A stretch of 64,000 nt of DNA. It comes from Hordeum vulgare subsp. vulgare (taxonomy: Eukaryota > Streptophyta > Magnoliopsida > Poales > Poaceae). Under the pieces are notes generated by a model. It saw only the letters and a program-made list of their open reading frames with translations, did not search any database and was not told the DNA's origin. The stretch lies in contig NC_058524.1 of NCBI RefSeq assembly GCF_904849725.1, forward strand, positions 348,871,823-348,935,822, read 5' to 3'. A program made the position numbers and the translations under genes. This document shows positions 1 through 10,378 of the stretch, piece after piece (positions within the stretch are counted from its first letter, which is position 1; every line of letters starts with the position of its first letter).

Positions 1-484
1 ATGTTTCAAAATTTTAAACCTCTTGTTTGCATTAATGTATGTAAATATCATGTTAAAATGATTTATTTAATAACAAAATAACCATGCACCGGATAAAAAT
101 AATTGACATATGTAAAATGTCCAAATTTTGTTTAGATTAATAATATCCAACTTTCATCCATGATAAAATATGCTTAAACCTGCTATTTTCATTAATTTGC
201 GAAAATGTTATGTTAAAATGATTTATTTCATAACTAAAAAACGGTATCTACGAATTAAATAAACTTAATATGAAAAATATTGTGCTTGATGTGCTCTACA
301 TGATTGTGTCCTTTGCATGCATAATAGGTTGCATCTACATGCTCAAATCTCTTTTGGAAGTGCTTCATGAATACGTCTAAACTATCATTTTATTTAATCT
401 TGGGTGGATGATTGCAATTAATCCATAGATCTATTGCATGTGATTCCTTCGTGGGATTATCCTATGTGATGTCTACTTTGATGC
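1..484. other. Unclassified AT-rich sequence, left arm of the Tat insertion site
   Basis: AT-rich sequence without a convincing ORF. It ends in gatgc (480-484), the target site duplicated by the Tat Gypsy element, so it was originally contiguous with 13552 onwards. Short phrases such as gttatgttaaaatgattta recur within it, which suggests old repetitive DNA. No family recognised. Confidence 0.6.
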
Positions 485-974
485 TGTCGTGGTTTTGTCA
501 CGGCAGATGTCCTCATGAAAGGACTTAGTATTGTAGCCATCACACTTTGGTGGCGACTCAAAGGGGTTGAACAGGAGTGAGACGGTGATTTACCCAGGTT
601 CGGCCCCTCATGGGGAGGTAAAGGCCTACGTCCTGCTTTGAGTTGTATTGATGAAGTTTCGATTATAAGGAGGGCGTAACTCGCCAGACCTAGCACTCGA
701 TGATTTCTAACCTGCCCTCTTCTTTCCTGGGACTCGCCTTTATATACAGGTCGAGTCCCTAGGGTTTACAAGGGTACTTTTCTTTCTACAAACCGTGACT
801 CTTACGATCTCTAAGTCTACATCTTTCCAAAGCTTGGAAACCTTCCGACGGTTGTAAACCGCCATACAACCTTCGGTCTTGCCAGGCCAAGACCCGAACC
901 ATGCTTAGATGAATCGCCAAATTTGGTGACCCGGCCCAACTAGGACGGGTTATGAATAGATAATATCCCCAACA
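485..974 (-). repeat. 3' LTR of the Tat Gypsy element
   Basis: 490 bp, nearly identical to 13057-13546. On the minus strand it begins TGTTGGGGATATTATC and ends ACCACGACA, so it has the TG...CA ends of an LTR. A TATATAAA-like box lies on the minus strand near 740-747. It directly follows the polypurine tract when read on the minus strand. Confidence 0.95.
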
Positions 975-988
975 TTAGGCCCCAGATT
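975..988 (-). promoter_or_regulatory. Polypurine tract of the Tat element
   Basis: Read on the minus strand this is about atctggggcctaa, immediately before the 3' LTR. The G-rich tract at the LTR edge is where plus-strand DNA synthesis would be primed. Confidence 0.65.
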
Positions 989-2138
989 GACTTGACTTTT
1001 CTTCACGCCAATATTCTTACTCAATTAAGGGCGATTCATTTTTCATCCTCTTTTATACGCCATGAACTTAAACCGCCATCTGTCGCGGAAAAACTTAAGT
1101 CGCCAGACCATTTCTCGTTGGTACCTTCTTATTCCTTGAATTCCGGAAAACATAATGACGCAATCCCAATGGATCCTTCGGTATCGTTATCCCAAAATTT
1201 TCGGAGCACCATCATGTCGAATCTTAATCTTTTGGTGGTTCCCGCTCGTGGTGCCTCGATTCCAGCGCCTGCCCTGTTAAATAGGCGGGGGGAAAGGACT
1301 GGGCAAATTCCACCCACCAGTCTTGTCGCCCTTCTCCCCATTATCACAGCGAAAACCCTCATCATCTTTCAAGAGCTCCGCCACCAACCGCGGTTCTTGC
1401 CGTAGTCCGAAAGCTTTGGTGCCGCCCGAGGACCTTGTCGCCGCCAAGCACTTCGCCGCGGCCGAGCAGTTCGCCATTACCGTCCGTCTCGTCGTCGTTG
1501 AACACCTCGTCGTCGCCGAACACTTCGTCGCCGTCGAACACTTCGACGCCGCCCGAGGTCTCCGCGCCTGTCCGAGGTTTCCGCGCCCGTCCGAAAGCCT
1601 TCGTCGCCACCGACCATCTCCAGCCGAATCCACCAGGTTAGGTTTCCATCATCCAAGAACAGATCCCAATTTCCTTTCGAAGTTCATCACTGCCTCGTTC
1701 TTGGCGCTTCCCGAATAGTTGTTACTTGTTCCTGATTAATTGACGGCGATGATGACGAGAAAACCAATGTCTTTGATACCTTTATCTATCCGCTCTCGAT
1801 TTGCACACTTAAAGTAGTACTTCACCAAATCAACAGCATTATCCCATCTTAGCCATAGGTCGCCGTATCCGGTCATTTTCCGCGTTTATTTTCATCTGTC
1901 CAGTAGATCCATAATCTACCGCTTGTTATGTGAAAACTGTTTGTAGTCTTCATACTTTGCCATTTTTGGATAAATGCCTCTGACGCCTTGAAACACCGCT
2001 CCCTAAAGTAGCTAAAGTTTCGTTAAGTCGCCCTAGCAACCTGACCCGGGCCTTCATTGGCGGATCAAAAAAATTCCTCAGCCAGCGGACAAATTACTTG
2101 GCGAGTTCAAATGAAATCGTTTCACCTCTTACAAGTAG
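989..2138. other. Spacer between 3' LTR and antisense gene, with GTCGCC-rich stretch
   Basis: Non-coding part of the Tat element. Positions about 1430-1610 consist of imperfect iterations of cacttcgtcgccg and gtcgtcg, open in several frames on both strands, so the short ORFs there are probably composition artefacts. The 5' leader or promoter of the plus-strand antisense gene would lie here or in the adjacent LTR. No convincing TATA box was identified. Confidence 0.5.
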
Positions 2139-5100
2139 ATGTTTTTGGCGTGTCAATTCACCCGTACTTTATCCCTTTGTAGCATGGGCGCCGTCTTCAA
2201 AAGTGATTGGCTCCCTACCAAGGTTAATGATGCCATACTAGAGGATTATGTGAAAACGGGAAATTTGGACCCTCAGGATGTTATCGGTTGGCGTACCGGG
2301 TTTGGAGAAGAAATCCCCAATCCCAAAGAAGGGGAAATAGTTGTTTTCGTTGAACACCTTGAGCGGGGTTTTAAGCCGCCTGGATCGAAGTTCCTCAGAG
2401 ACGTCATGGCTTTCATGAATGTCCGCCTCCAAGATCTAGGGCCCAATTCGATAAGCAACCTATGCCAGTTCCAGGTGTTTTGTGAGGCTTACTTGCGGAT
2501 GGAACCCTCAGTTCCCTTATTCTGGTATTTCTTCCACTTAAATTGCCAAACAGAATTTCACAATGGCCCCAGCCTGGAGCTTGGCGGTGTAAATGTTCAG
2601 CGCCGCAGGGATAGCCCATTTCCGTCACTCGCCATGCCAAGCCACCCCAAAGGCTGGGGCGAGTCTTGGTTCTATTGTCAAGAAACCTCGCATGTAGGTG
2701 AAAACAAACTTCTGGGTTATAGGGAAGATCGCCTTCCAATGAATTTCAAGCTCCCGAACAAGCTCACCGAATAGGAGGAGTCAGATTTTATCCCAGTATT
2801 GTCCGAGTTAAGATCTTTGACAAACAACAGCCTTACTGGAGTTGACTTGATCCGCTGCTGGGTCGAATGGCGCATCCTCCCTTTAAGTCGCCGGGACGGG
2901 TTAATGTGTGAATTCGACGGCACTCTAGATCATCCTCAATGTTACTTCCACACTGCTCTAACGGAAAGTGATATTGTCACCATCATCAAGAAGCTGACCG
3001 GCGAGCCCGCGGGAAAATGCGGCCAAATAAGTCTCAAACCTTTCTGCAAGATTAATCCGGCACCCAAGGTAAACAACTTTAACCCGCCTTTTGTCTTTTA
3101 CTTCTTATGTCTCATTCAAACTATGGCCTCTTATAGAATATGCCATTTCAGAAAGGTGATAAATTTTGGTCCAAGAGGCCAAAAAAGTCAGCCATGAAGC
3201 AAGCTAGGCCGCCTCCAAAGAAGAAATCCAAGGGCAAGGGCAAAGCTGCTGTGACTGAACCATCCGAGGCCGATGAATCCCAAGTCGGCGACGCACCTTC
3301 GGAGGTAAAAACCTATCCTTTCTTAACTCGCCATGCATTATTGATAACTTTGTATTTATACCTTTGCATCTCTTGAATAGAATGAAGACAACGAAAGCCA
3401 GGAGGATTCCGTAGAGGTAATTTCTGTTTCCTCCGATTCATCTCCTTCTCCACCTAAGCCGGTCAGGCGAATTTGTGGGAAAGTTCCTTTCTCACACCCA
3501 AATGCTTGTTTGGACCCAAATTTTCTTCTGAAGAAAGCACAACACACTTCAAATCGGAAGACCCGAAGTCATTCCGGCGATCTGGTGTCCGGTTTACCAA
3601 CAAGGAACAAGAAAAGGCCAAATGAGGTATCCTTTAACAACATTTCTTCATGTCTTTTTGGATCGCATTTGTAACCTGCTTATACCTTCGACGTACAATT
3701 CTTGTAGAGTTCTCCTCCTACATCTGGCGACTCAGTAATGTCGGCACTTCCGCCAATGATCCGTGTCCCTGGGTAAGTCTTTTGATAATGTTTACTTTGA
3801 ATCTGATGGTGATAAGTTTCCAGTCCTTTAAAAGCACCCCCTTCTCCTTTCAGGGCACAGGCGAAGAAAATAAAAACTGGCGGGTCAACTCCCATCATAA
3901 TCTCGGAGCCTATCGAAAAGTCGGCGCCGATCCAAGACAACCCGGACCAACACAAACCTGAGGATCAAGTGGATATCCCTAGCTCTCCCAAGGAAACAAT
4001 GGATGCACCCAAGCCGCCAAGTCCATTGACAACAACAGAAGACCCGGACGCTGTAATTATCACTGGTACTAGCTTCTCTAAACCGGCTACAGCGGTTTTA
4101 TAGAAGCATGTATCATCATCAGCTCAAACTGTTCCTGAGTATGAACTCTCCAAGGCTAAGCTCTCTCAATATGAACATCTGGAATTCAAAGAACTTTGCT
4201 CTGGTTTTGCAAGTCGCCTGGAGGCGAGTTATGAGATGGAAAAAAGCCTGCTTCGGATGCTGAAAAACAAACACGAGGTACGTTTTGTTGTATACTATAT
4301 TCTCTCCATTAACCCCCAAGGGCCGGGTCATCAGTAAAAAGATGAGCCGGGTTTTGATGATTTTAAGAATTTTCGACCAGTAACCCCCAAGGGTCGGGTC
4401 ATTAGTAAAAAGATGAACCGGGTCTTGATGACTTCAAAAATTTCGACCAGTAACCCCCAAGGGCCGGGTCATCAGTAAAAAGATGAGCCGGGTCTTGATG
4501 ACTTTTTTAAAAACTTTCGACCGGTAACCCCCAAGGGTCGGGTCATCAGTAAAAAGATGAGCCGGGTCTTGATGTTGTATAATTTTGTCTGAAAAAATTA
4601 TACATTAGCCCCCAAGTGTCAGGGATGTTCCTTGCAATAGTTCTGAGACTTGCCCCTTAACCATATGCCTCAACAGGAATCTCTAAATCAGACTGAATCA
4701 ACACTTGGCGACTTGAAGAAAAGCTTATCTGATCAGCAGGATGCCCGGGCCAAATCGGAGGAGAAGTATCAACTGGTCTTAACTGAGATGGAAAAGCTTA
4801 AAGCCGACTTAAAAAGGGCTCAAGTTGACCAAGATGTTTTAACAAAGCGAGCAGAAAAGGCTGAGGCCAAATTGGATACTGTACAACAAGAGCTGTCCGG
4901 CTTAAAACATCATATCTCAAACATGGCGCAAGCCATCTTTGGTAAATAACTAACTCTTGACCTTTGTAAACAAATAACTTTTATCTGAGTCGCTGATTAT
5001 CATTACCCCTTATACAGGTCCGAGAGCCGCCAACCTTCAGGATGATTGCGTCCTGACGCTGAAGGCGATTTACACGCTGACGAAGCAGCTATATACCGGC

Positions 5101-5670
5101 AGTGTACTGACTGTGAAAGTGGTGATGGGCGCCAAGGAGCCTATAACATCAATAAAGAAGATGCTTGGCTGCTTATCCACGCTTCCTTCCCAGATTGGCG
5201 AGTTAACTCGGTCAGCCGCCCGGAAAGGAGTGCTGACTACACTAAGTCGATGCTTAGCATATGCTCCAGAGATAAGCCCAGAAGAAGTAGCGGCGGGCTT
5301 TCCTCACCTCAAGGATGATGGGTCAGAATTCGCCGAAGAGGACTACCAGCGTGTTGTCAAGGACTCCCGTCTGGCGGCGACTCAGCTTGCTGCAAGCCTG
5401 GACTTATCAAAATACCAGGCCGCCTATGACAATAAGAACAAGCAAGTCAACCCGCCAACCTTTGTGACGACCAGCTTAACTCCGCGTCGACCCAAGAATC
5501 CTTTTGACTTGGACGCGGATCTCTCATCAATCCTGACCGATGAAGATGAAATTGCCGCTCTATCCAAGTGTAACTGGGTACTGGGCGACTTCAGATTGAG
5601 GTTGGCCAAAGCTCGCAGCAGGCTGATCCAAGGGCATCAGCAGAATAAAATTTCATTGAATTGGCCATGA
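2139..5670 (+). pseudogene. Multi-exon antisense ORF of the Tat element (putative gypsy-type transposon protein)
   Basis: A plus-strand coding region lies opposite to gag-pol. The first exon (2139 or the ATG near 2184, to about 3068) encodes a protein resembling the plant 'putative gypsy type transposon' family, including a segment like LGPNSISNLCQFQVFCEAYL. One in-frame TAG (2772-2774) interrupts it, with the same frame continuing to a splice donor (aag/gtaaac at 3069). Later exon-like pieces are a lysine-rich segment from about 3138 to 3305 (between tatag and gtaaaa), a coiled-coil segment at 4671-4946 rich in Leu, Glu, Lys and Ala, and a terminal segment at about 5020-5670 ending QQNKISLNWP. 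Antisense genes like this are known in Tat elements such as Grande; their role is not established. Exon borders are inferred from GT/AG sites and loss of frame, not from transcripts. Confidence 0.65.
4311..4578 (+). repeat. Four tandem ~71-bp repeats in an antisense-gene intron
   Basis: Units start at 4311, 4382, 4452 and 4526, each beginning aacccccaagggycgggtca, followed by a gtaaaaagatga-type stretch and ending near ttcgaccrgt. The spacing is 70-74 bp. The array lies between the 4.2-kb exon-like segment and the coiled-coil exon of the plus-strand gene. Confidence 0.9.
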
Positions 5671-5967
5671 GAGCCATGTAATAGGTCTCCTTTAGGAATC
5701 AACACTGCTTTTGTGACACCTTTAAAAAATCCTTATGTCGCCCTTAAGGCGTTTTGCAATGCTTTTCCGTCGTTTGAGGCTTTTTTATGATGCTTAATCC
5801 GCCATGGATAGAGTGATTTTGATCATCAACCTGTTCTAGGTTTGAAAAACATATATGAAACCATCTCAATGAATAATAAGTGATAACAAATAGCAGTCGC
5901 CCCAAAATATTTTGAGATGAATCAGAAAAAACTCTGAAAAACCTCGCGGCAGTGCCAGGAAGGTAAA

Positions 5968-6465
5968 AAAAATAGCAATTTCGTCGGCTCAAAAGGTCGC
6001 GACAGGATAGGGCGAGTCAAAAAAGCTCAAGCGCCACCCAAAATAGCAATTTCGTCGGCTCATAAGGTCGCGACAGGATAGGGCGAGTCAAACAAACTCA
6101 AGCGCCACCCAAAATAACAGTTTCGTCGGCTCATAAGGTTGCAACAGGATAGGGCGAGTCAAAAAGCTCAAGCGCCACCCAAGATAGCAATTTCGTCGGC
6201 TCATAAGGTCGCGACAGGATAGGGCGAGTCAAAAAAGCTCAAGCGCCACCCAAAATAGCAGTTTCGTCGGCTCATAAGGTCGCGACGGGATAGGGCGAGT
6301 CAAAAAGCTCAAGCGCCACCCAAGATAATGATTTCGTCGCCTCATAAGGTCGCGACAGGATAGGGCGAGTCAAACAAGCTCAAGCGCCACGCAAGATAAT
6401 GATTTCGTCGGCTCATAAGGTCGCGACTGGATAGGGCGAGTCAAACAAGCTCAAGCGCCACCCAA
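5968..6465 (+). repeat. Seven tandem ~71-bp repeats between antisense gene and pol
   Basis: Seven units starting near 5968, 6040, 6110, 6181, 6253, 6324 and 6394. Each contains atttcgtcggctcataaggt, then gcgacaggatagggcgagtc, then aagctcaagcgccaccc. They differ by a few substitutions and single-base indels. The array fills the gap between the end of the antisense gene and the C-terminal end of the integrase on the other strand, so it may mark the convergent 3' ends of both transcription units. Confidence 0.95.
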
Positions 6466-6598
6466 TACAATAATTTCATAGGCCAAATGGATAATAAAAT
6501 TGATCTTAATGAGAGGAAGCCCCCAAGTCGGGAGGCGTTTTAATTTTATTGCTTTATAATAAGAACTGAAAAACTTACAAAATGCAGAGCTTAAAAGC

Positions 6599-9500
6599 TC
6601 AAGTGTAGTAAGGCCGCAAGTGGGCAATATTCCAGGGGCGAGTCAACTCAGCCTCCGTGGTTGGCCGGTTAGGCCGGAGATCCACCAGATAGCAAGAGCC
6701 GTTGCGAAGATTTTTGCTGACGAACAACGGTCCTTCCCATGGTGGTGATAACTTATGCATGCCAGCACGATCCTGTATCAGCCGAAGCACTAAGTCGCCT
6801 TCCTGAAAGGTTCGGCTCTTGACCCGGCGGTTGTGATAACGCCATAAATCCTGCTGATAAATGGCCGATTGGGCCGCAGCCAAGTCACGCGCCTCCTCTA
6901 AGGCATCCAAAGAGTCTTGACGCGCCAGTTCGTTGTCCTGTTCCACATAAGCGGCGACTCAAGGCAAGTCATGCCTTATGTCAGTGGGAAGAACAGCTTC
7001 TGCTCCATAGACCAGAAAGAAAGGGGTAAAACCCGTGGACCGGTTCGGGGTGGTCCGGATGCTCCATAACACCGAAGGCAACTCCTCAACCCAACATCCC
7101 GGGGTTTTTTCCAAAGGAACCATGAGCCGGGGCTTGATTCCCCGTAAAACTTCCTGATTCGCCCGTTCCGCCTGCCCATTAGATTGCGGGTGAGCGACCG
7201 CAGAAACATCAAGACGGATATGCTCCCGACGGCAAAACTCCTGCATCGCCCCTTGAGACAGATTAGTGCCATTATCAGTAATGATACTGTGTGGATATCC
7301 GAACCGGAAGATCGGCTTTTTCAAGAATTTGACCGCCGTCTCCGCATCGCAAGTTCCAACAGGATCTGCCTCAACCCACTTGGTGAACTTATCAACTGCC
7401 ACTAGCAAATGGGTTTTCTTGTTGGATGACATTTTAAAGGGGCCAACCATGTCTAACCCCCAGACCGCGAAAGGCCAAGTGATGGGAATCATTCTTAGTT
7501 CTTGAGCCGGCACATGAGCCTGTCGTCCATAACGCTGGCATCCCTCGCATCGATGAACTATCTCTTCTGCATCTGCATGAGCCGTCAACCAAAAGAAACC
7601 ATGACGGAATGCCTTTGAAACCAAAGAGCGTGACCCGGCGTGATGCCCACAATCTCCGGAATGAATGTCATTTAGGATTATGCATCCTTTTTCGGAGGAA
7701 ACACGTCGTTGAAAAACCCCAGAGACACTCCGCTTATATAATTCGCCATTGATGATCACCATGGATTTTCTTCGCCGAACAATTTGGCGGGCCGAAACTT
7801 CGTCTGTTGGTAACTCGCCCCGGGCGAGATAGGCCAGATAGGGAAGAACCCAATCCGGCGTGATGCGGAGAGCCGCCATGAATTGAGACTCAGGATCTGG
7901 TATCGCCAACTCTTCCTCTGACGGTAAACTTACGGAGGGATTATGCAAAATATCCAGAAAAACATTGGGGGGAACCGGCTTTTGCTGGGAACCAAGACGT
8001 GAAAGGGCGTCAGCTGCCTCGTTAAGGCGCCGGTCAATGTGATCAACCTGATAGCCATGGAAATGACCTGCCACATCGGACACAGCTCTTCTGTAAGCCG
8101 CCATCACGGGGTCTCGAGAATCCCAAGTGCCTGAAACTTGTTGTGCCAACAGATCAGAGTCGCCAAAACATCTGACCTGCGTAAGGTTCATCTCCTTGGC
8201 GAGTCGCAAGCCGTGAAGCAAAGCTTCATATTCCGCAGCATTGTTAGTGCACGGAAACATGAGTCGGAGGACATAACAGAATTTATCTCCTTGAGGGGAC
8301 ACCAGTACCACACCAGCCCCCGAGCCTTCCAGCTGTCTGGATCCATCAAAATAAATAGTCCAGTATGTATGATCAGGCCTGTCTTCCGGGGCCTGCAATT
8401 CCGTCCAATCATTGACGAAATCAACTAAGGCTTGAGATTTGATGGTTGTGTGAGGGGTGTATCGTACGTGATGCGGCCCAAGTTCAATCGCCCACTTGGC
8501 AATCCGCCCTGTTGCCTCCCGATTCTGGATGATGTCCCCGAGGGGGGCGGAACTAACCACCGTGATGGGATGTTCTTGAAAATAATGCTTAAGCTTCTGA
8601 CTCGCCATAAACACCCCATACACTAACTTCTGCCAATGTGGGTACCGTTGCTTGGAAAGAGCTAGCACTTCGCTGACAAAATACACCGGGCGCTGCACTG
8701 GGTATTCCTTTCCTTCCTTCTTCCTTTCAATGACCACCGCCACACTTACTGCTTTACAGTTTGCCGCAATATACAAAAGCATGGGTTCTTTCTCAGCCGG
8801 GGCGGCCAAGACCGGCGGGTTGACCAGTTGCCGTTTCAGGGCTTCGAAAGCTTCATCTACTTCATCTGTCCAAACAAAATGGTCAGATTTCTTTAGCAAT
8901 TGATAAAGGGGAATCGCCTTTTCTCCCAGGCGGCTTATGAAGCGACTTAAAGCCGCAATGCGACCCGCCATTCGTTGGACTTGGTTAACATTTGCCGGTT
9001 TTCCAAAGGACGTAACTGCTTCGATTTTGTATGGGTTAGCTTCAATGCCACGCTCAGACACCAGGAAGCCCAACAATTTCCCTGCAAGAACACCAAAAAC
9101 ACACTTGGTGGGATTCAGCTTCATCTGATACACCCGCAGATTATCGAAAGTTTCCTTGAGATCCTCCAGTAGTGTCTCCCCCTTGCGGGTTTTAATCACA
9201 ATGTCATCGACATAGGCGTGGACGTTGCGTCCGATTTGGCTGCGGAGGCAATTCTGGATGCAGCGCTGATAAGTCGGCCCTGCACTCTTGAGTCCAAACA
9301 GCATGGACACATAGCAAAAAGCCCCAAAGGGGGTTATAAAAGTTGTTTTCTCTTGATCCTCCACGGCCATCTTGATTTGGTGATATCCAGAGTAGGCGTC
9401 CAAAAAGCACAAACGTTCGCATCCCGCCACCGAGTCAATAATCTGGTCGATGCGGGAAAGAGCGAAAGGATCTTTTGGACAAGCTCTGTTAAGGTCCGTG

Positions 9501-10378
9501 TAATCAACGCGCATATGGAAAGTACCATTCTTTTTTAGTACCAAGACCGGGTTAGCCAACCATTTGGGGTGGAAAACTTCTACGATGAATCCGGCGGCTA
9601 AGAGACGGGCAACCTCTTCCCCGATTGCCTTGCGCCGTTCCTCGTTAAACCTGCGAAGATACTGCTAGATAGGTTTTGCCTTTGGGTCAATATTAAGATG
9701 GTGCTCAGCGAATTCTCTCGGCACACCAGGCATGTCAGAAGGTTTCCATGCGAAGATGTCCCGATTCTCACGGATGAATTCGATGAGCGCGCTTTCCTAC
9801 TTGGGATCCAGACCCGTCCCAATGGTGAATTGCTTGGATGAATCGCCAGGAACGAAATCAACCGTTTTAGTGTCATCCGTTGGTTTGAACTTGAGGGGCG
9901 GCTCAGCATCTGTCGTTGGCTTCTTTAAGGGTGACATGTCAGCCGGATCAACATTGGCCCGATGATATTTGAGCTCCTGTGCAGCGCAGGCGACTTCCGC
10001 TTAAGCCGCGTCCCCCTCTTCACATTCCTTTGCAATCCTTCTATCACCGTCAACCGTGATGGGTCCCTTAGGACCAGACATCTTGAGTTTAAGGTAAACA
10101 TAGCATGGGCGAGCCATGAACCGGGCGTAAGCCGGCCGCCCAAATAGCGCATGGTAGGGGCTTTTCAATTTGACCAGCTCAAACATCAACGACTCACTCC
10201 TGTAGTTATATGATGTTCCAAATGCAACTGTGAGTCTGACTCGGCCTATGGGGTACGCCGACTTTCCCGGCACGATTCCGTGGAATACCGTGGTTGAAGG
10301 CATCAAATCCTTTTCCAATAGGTTCATCCTTTGGGAAGTGTCAAAATACAAGATACTAATGTTGCTGCCACCATCCAT
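6599..10378 (-). pseudogene. pol: Tat Gypsy pol: protease, reverse transcriptase, RNase H, integrase
   Basis: One minus-strand frame runs from the protease active site at 10378 down to 6599, broken only by stops at 10003-10001, 9799-9797, 9667-9665 and 6961-6959. The protease starts with the DGGS motif and later has LFGRPAYARF. In the 866-codon segment 9559-6959, RT contains FLDAYSGYHQI (Asp about residue 54) and YVDD (116-119). The RT-linked RNase H follows, then a second RNase H with FDGS (Asp 405), Glu 443, Asp 467/469 and Asp 517. The integrase has an HH-CC zinc finger (Cys 671 and 674) and catalytic Asp 703, Asp 762 and Glu 798, the last pair with 35 residues between. The 6946-6599 part is the integrase C-terminal tail; it shows no chromodomain. 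The product would copy and insert element DNA. The stops make it a pseudogene, though all catalytic residues remain. Confidence 0.95.

Noticed and set aside
1277..1718. Overlapping ORFs on both strands in the Tat spacer
   Set aside because: The region is an imperfect GTCGCC/CACTTCG repeat; the peptides are repetitive by composition.
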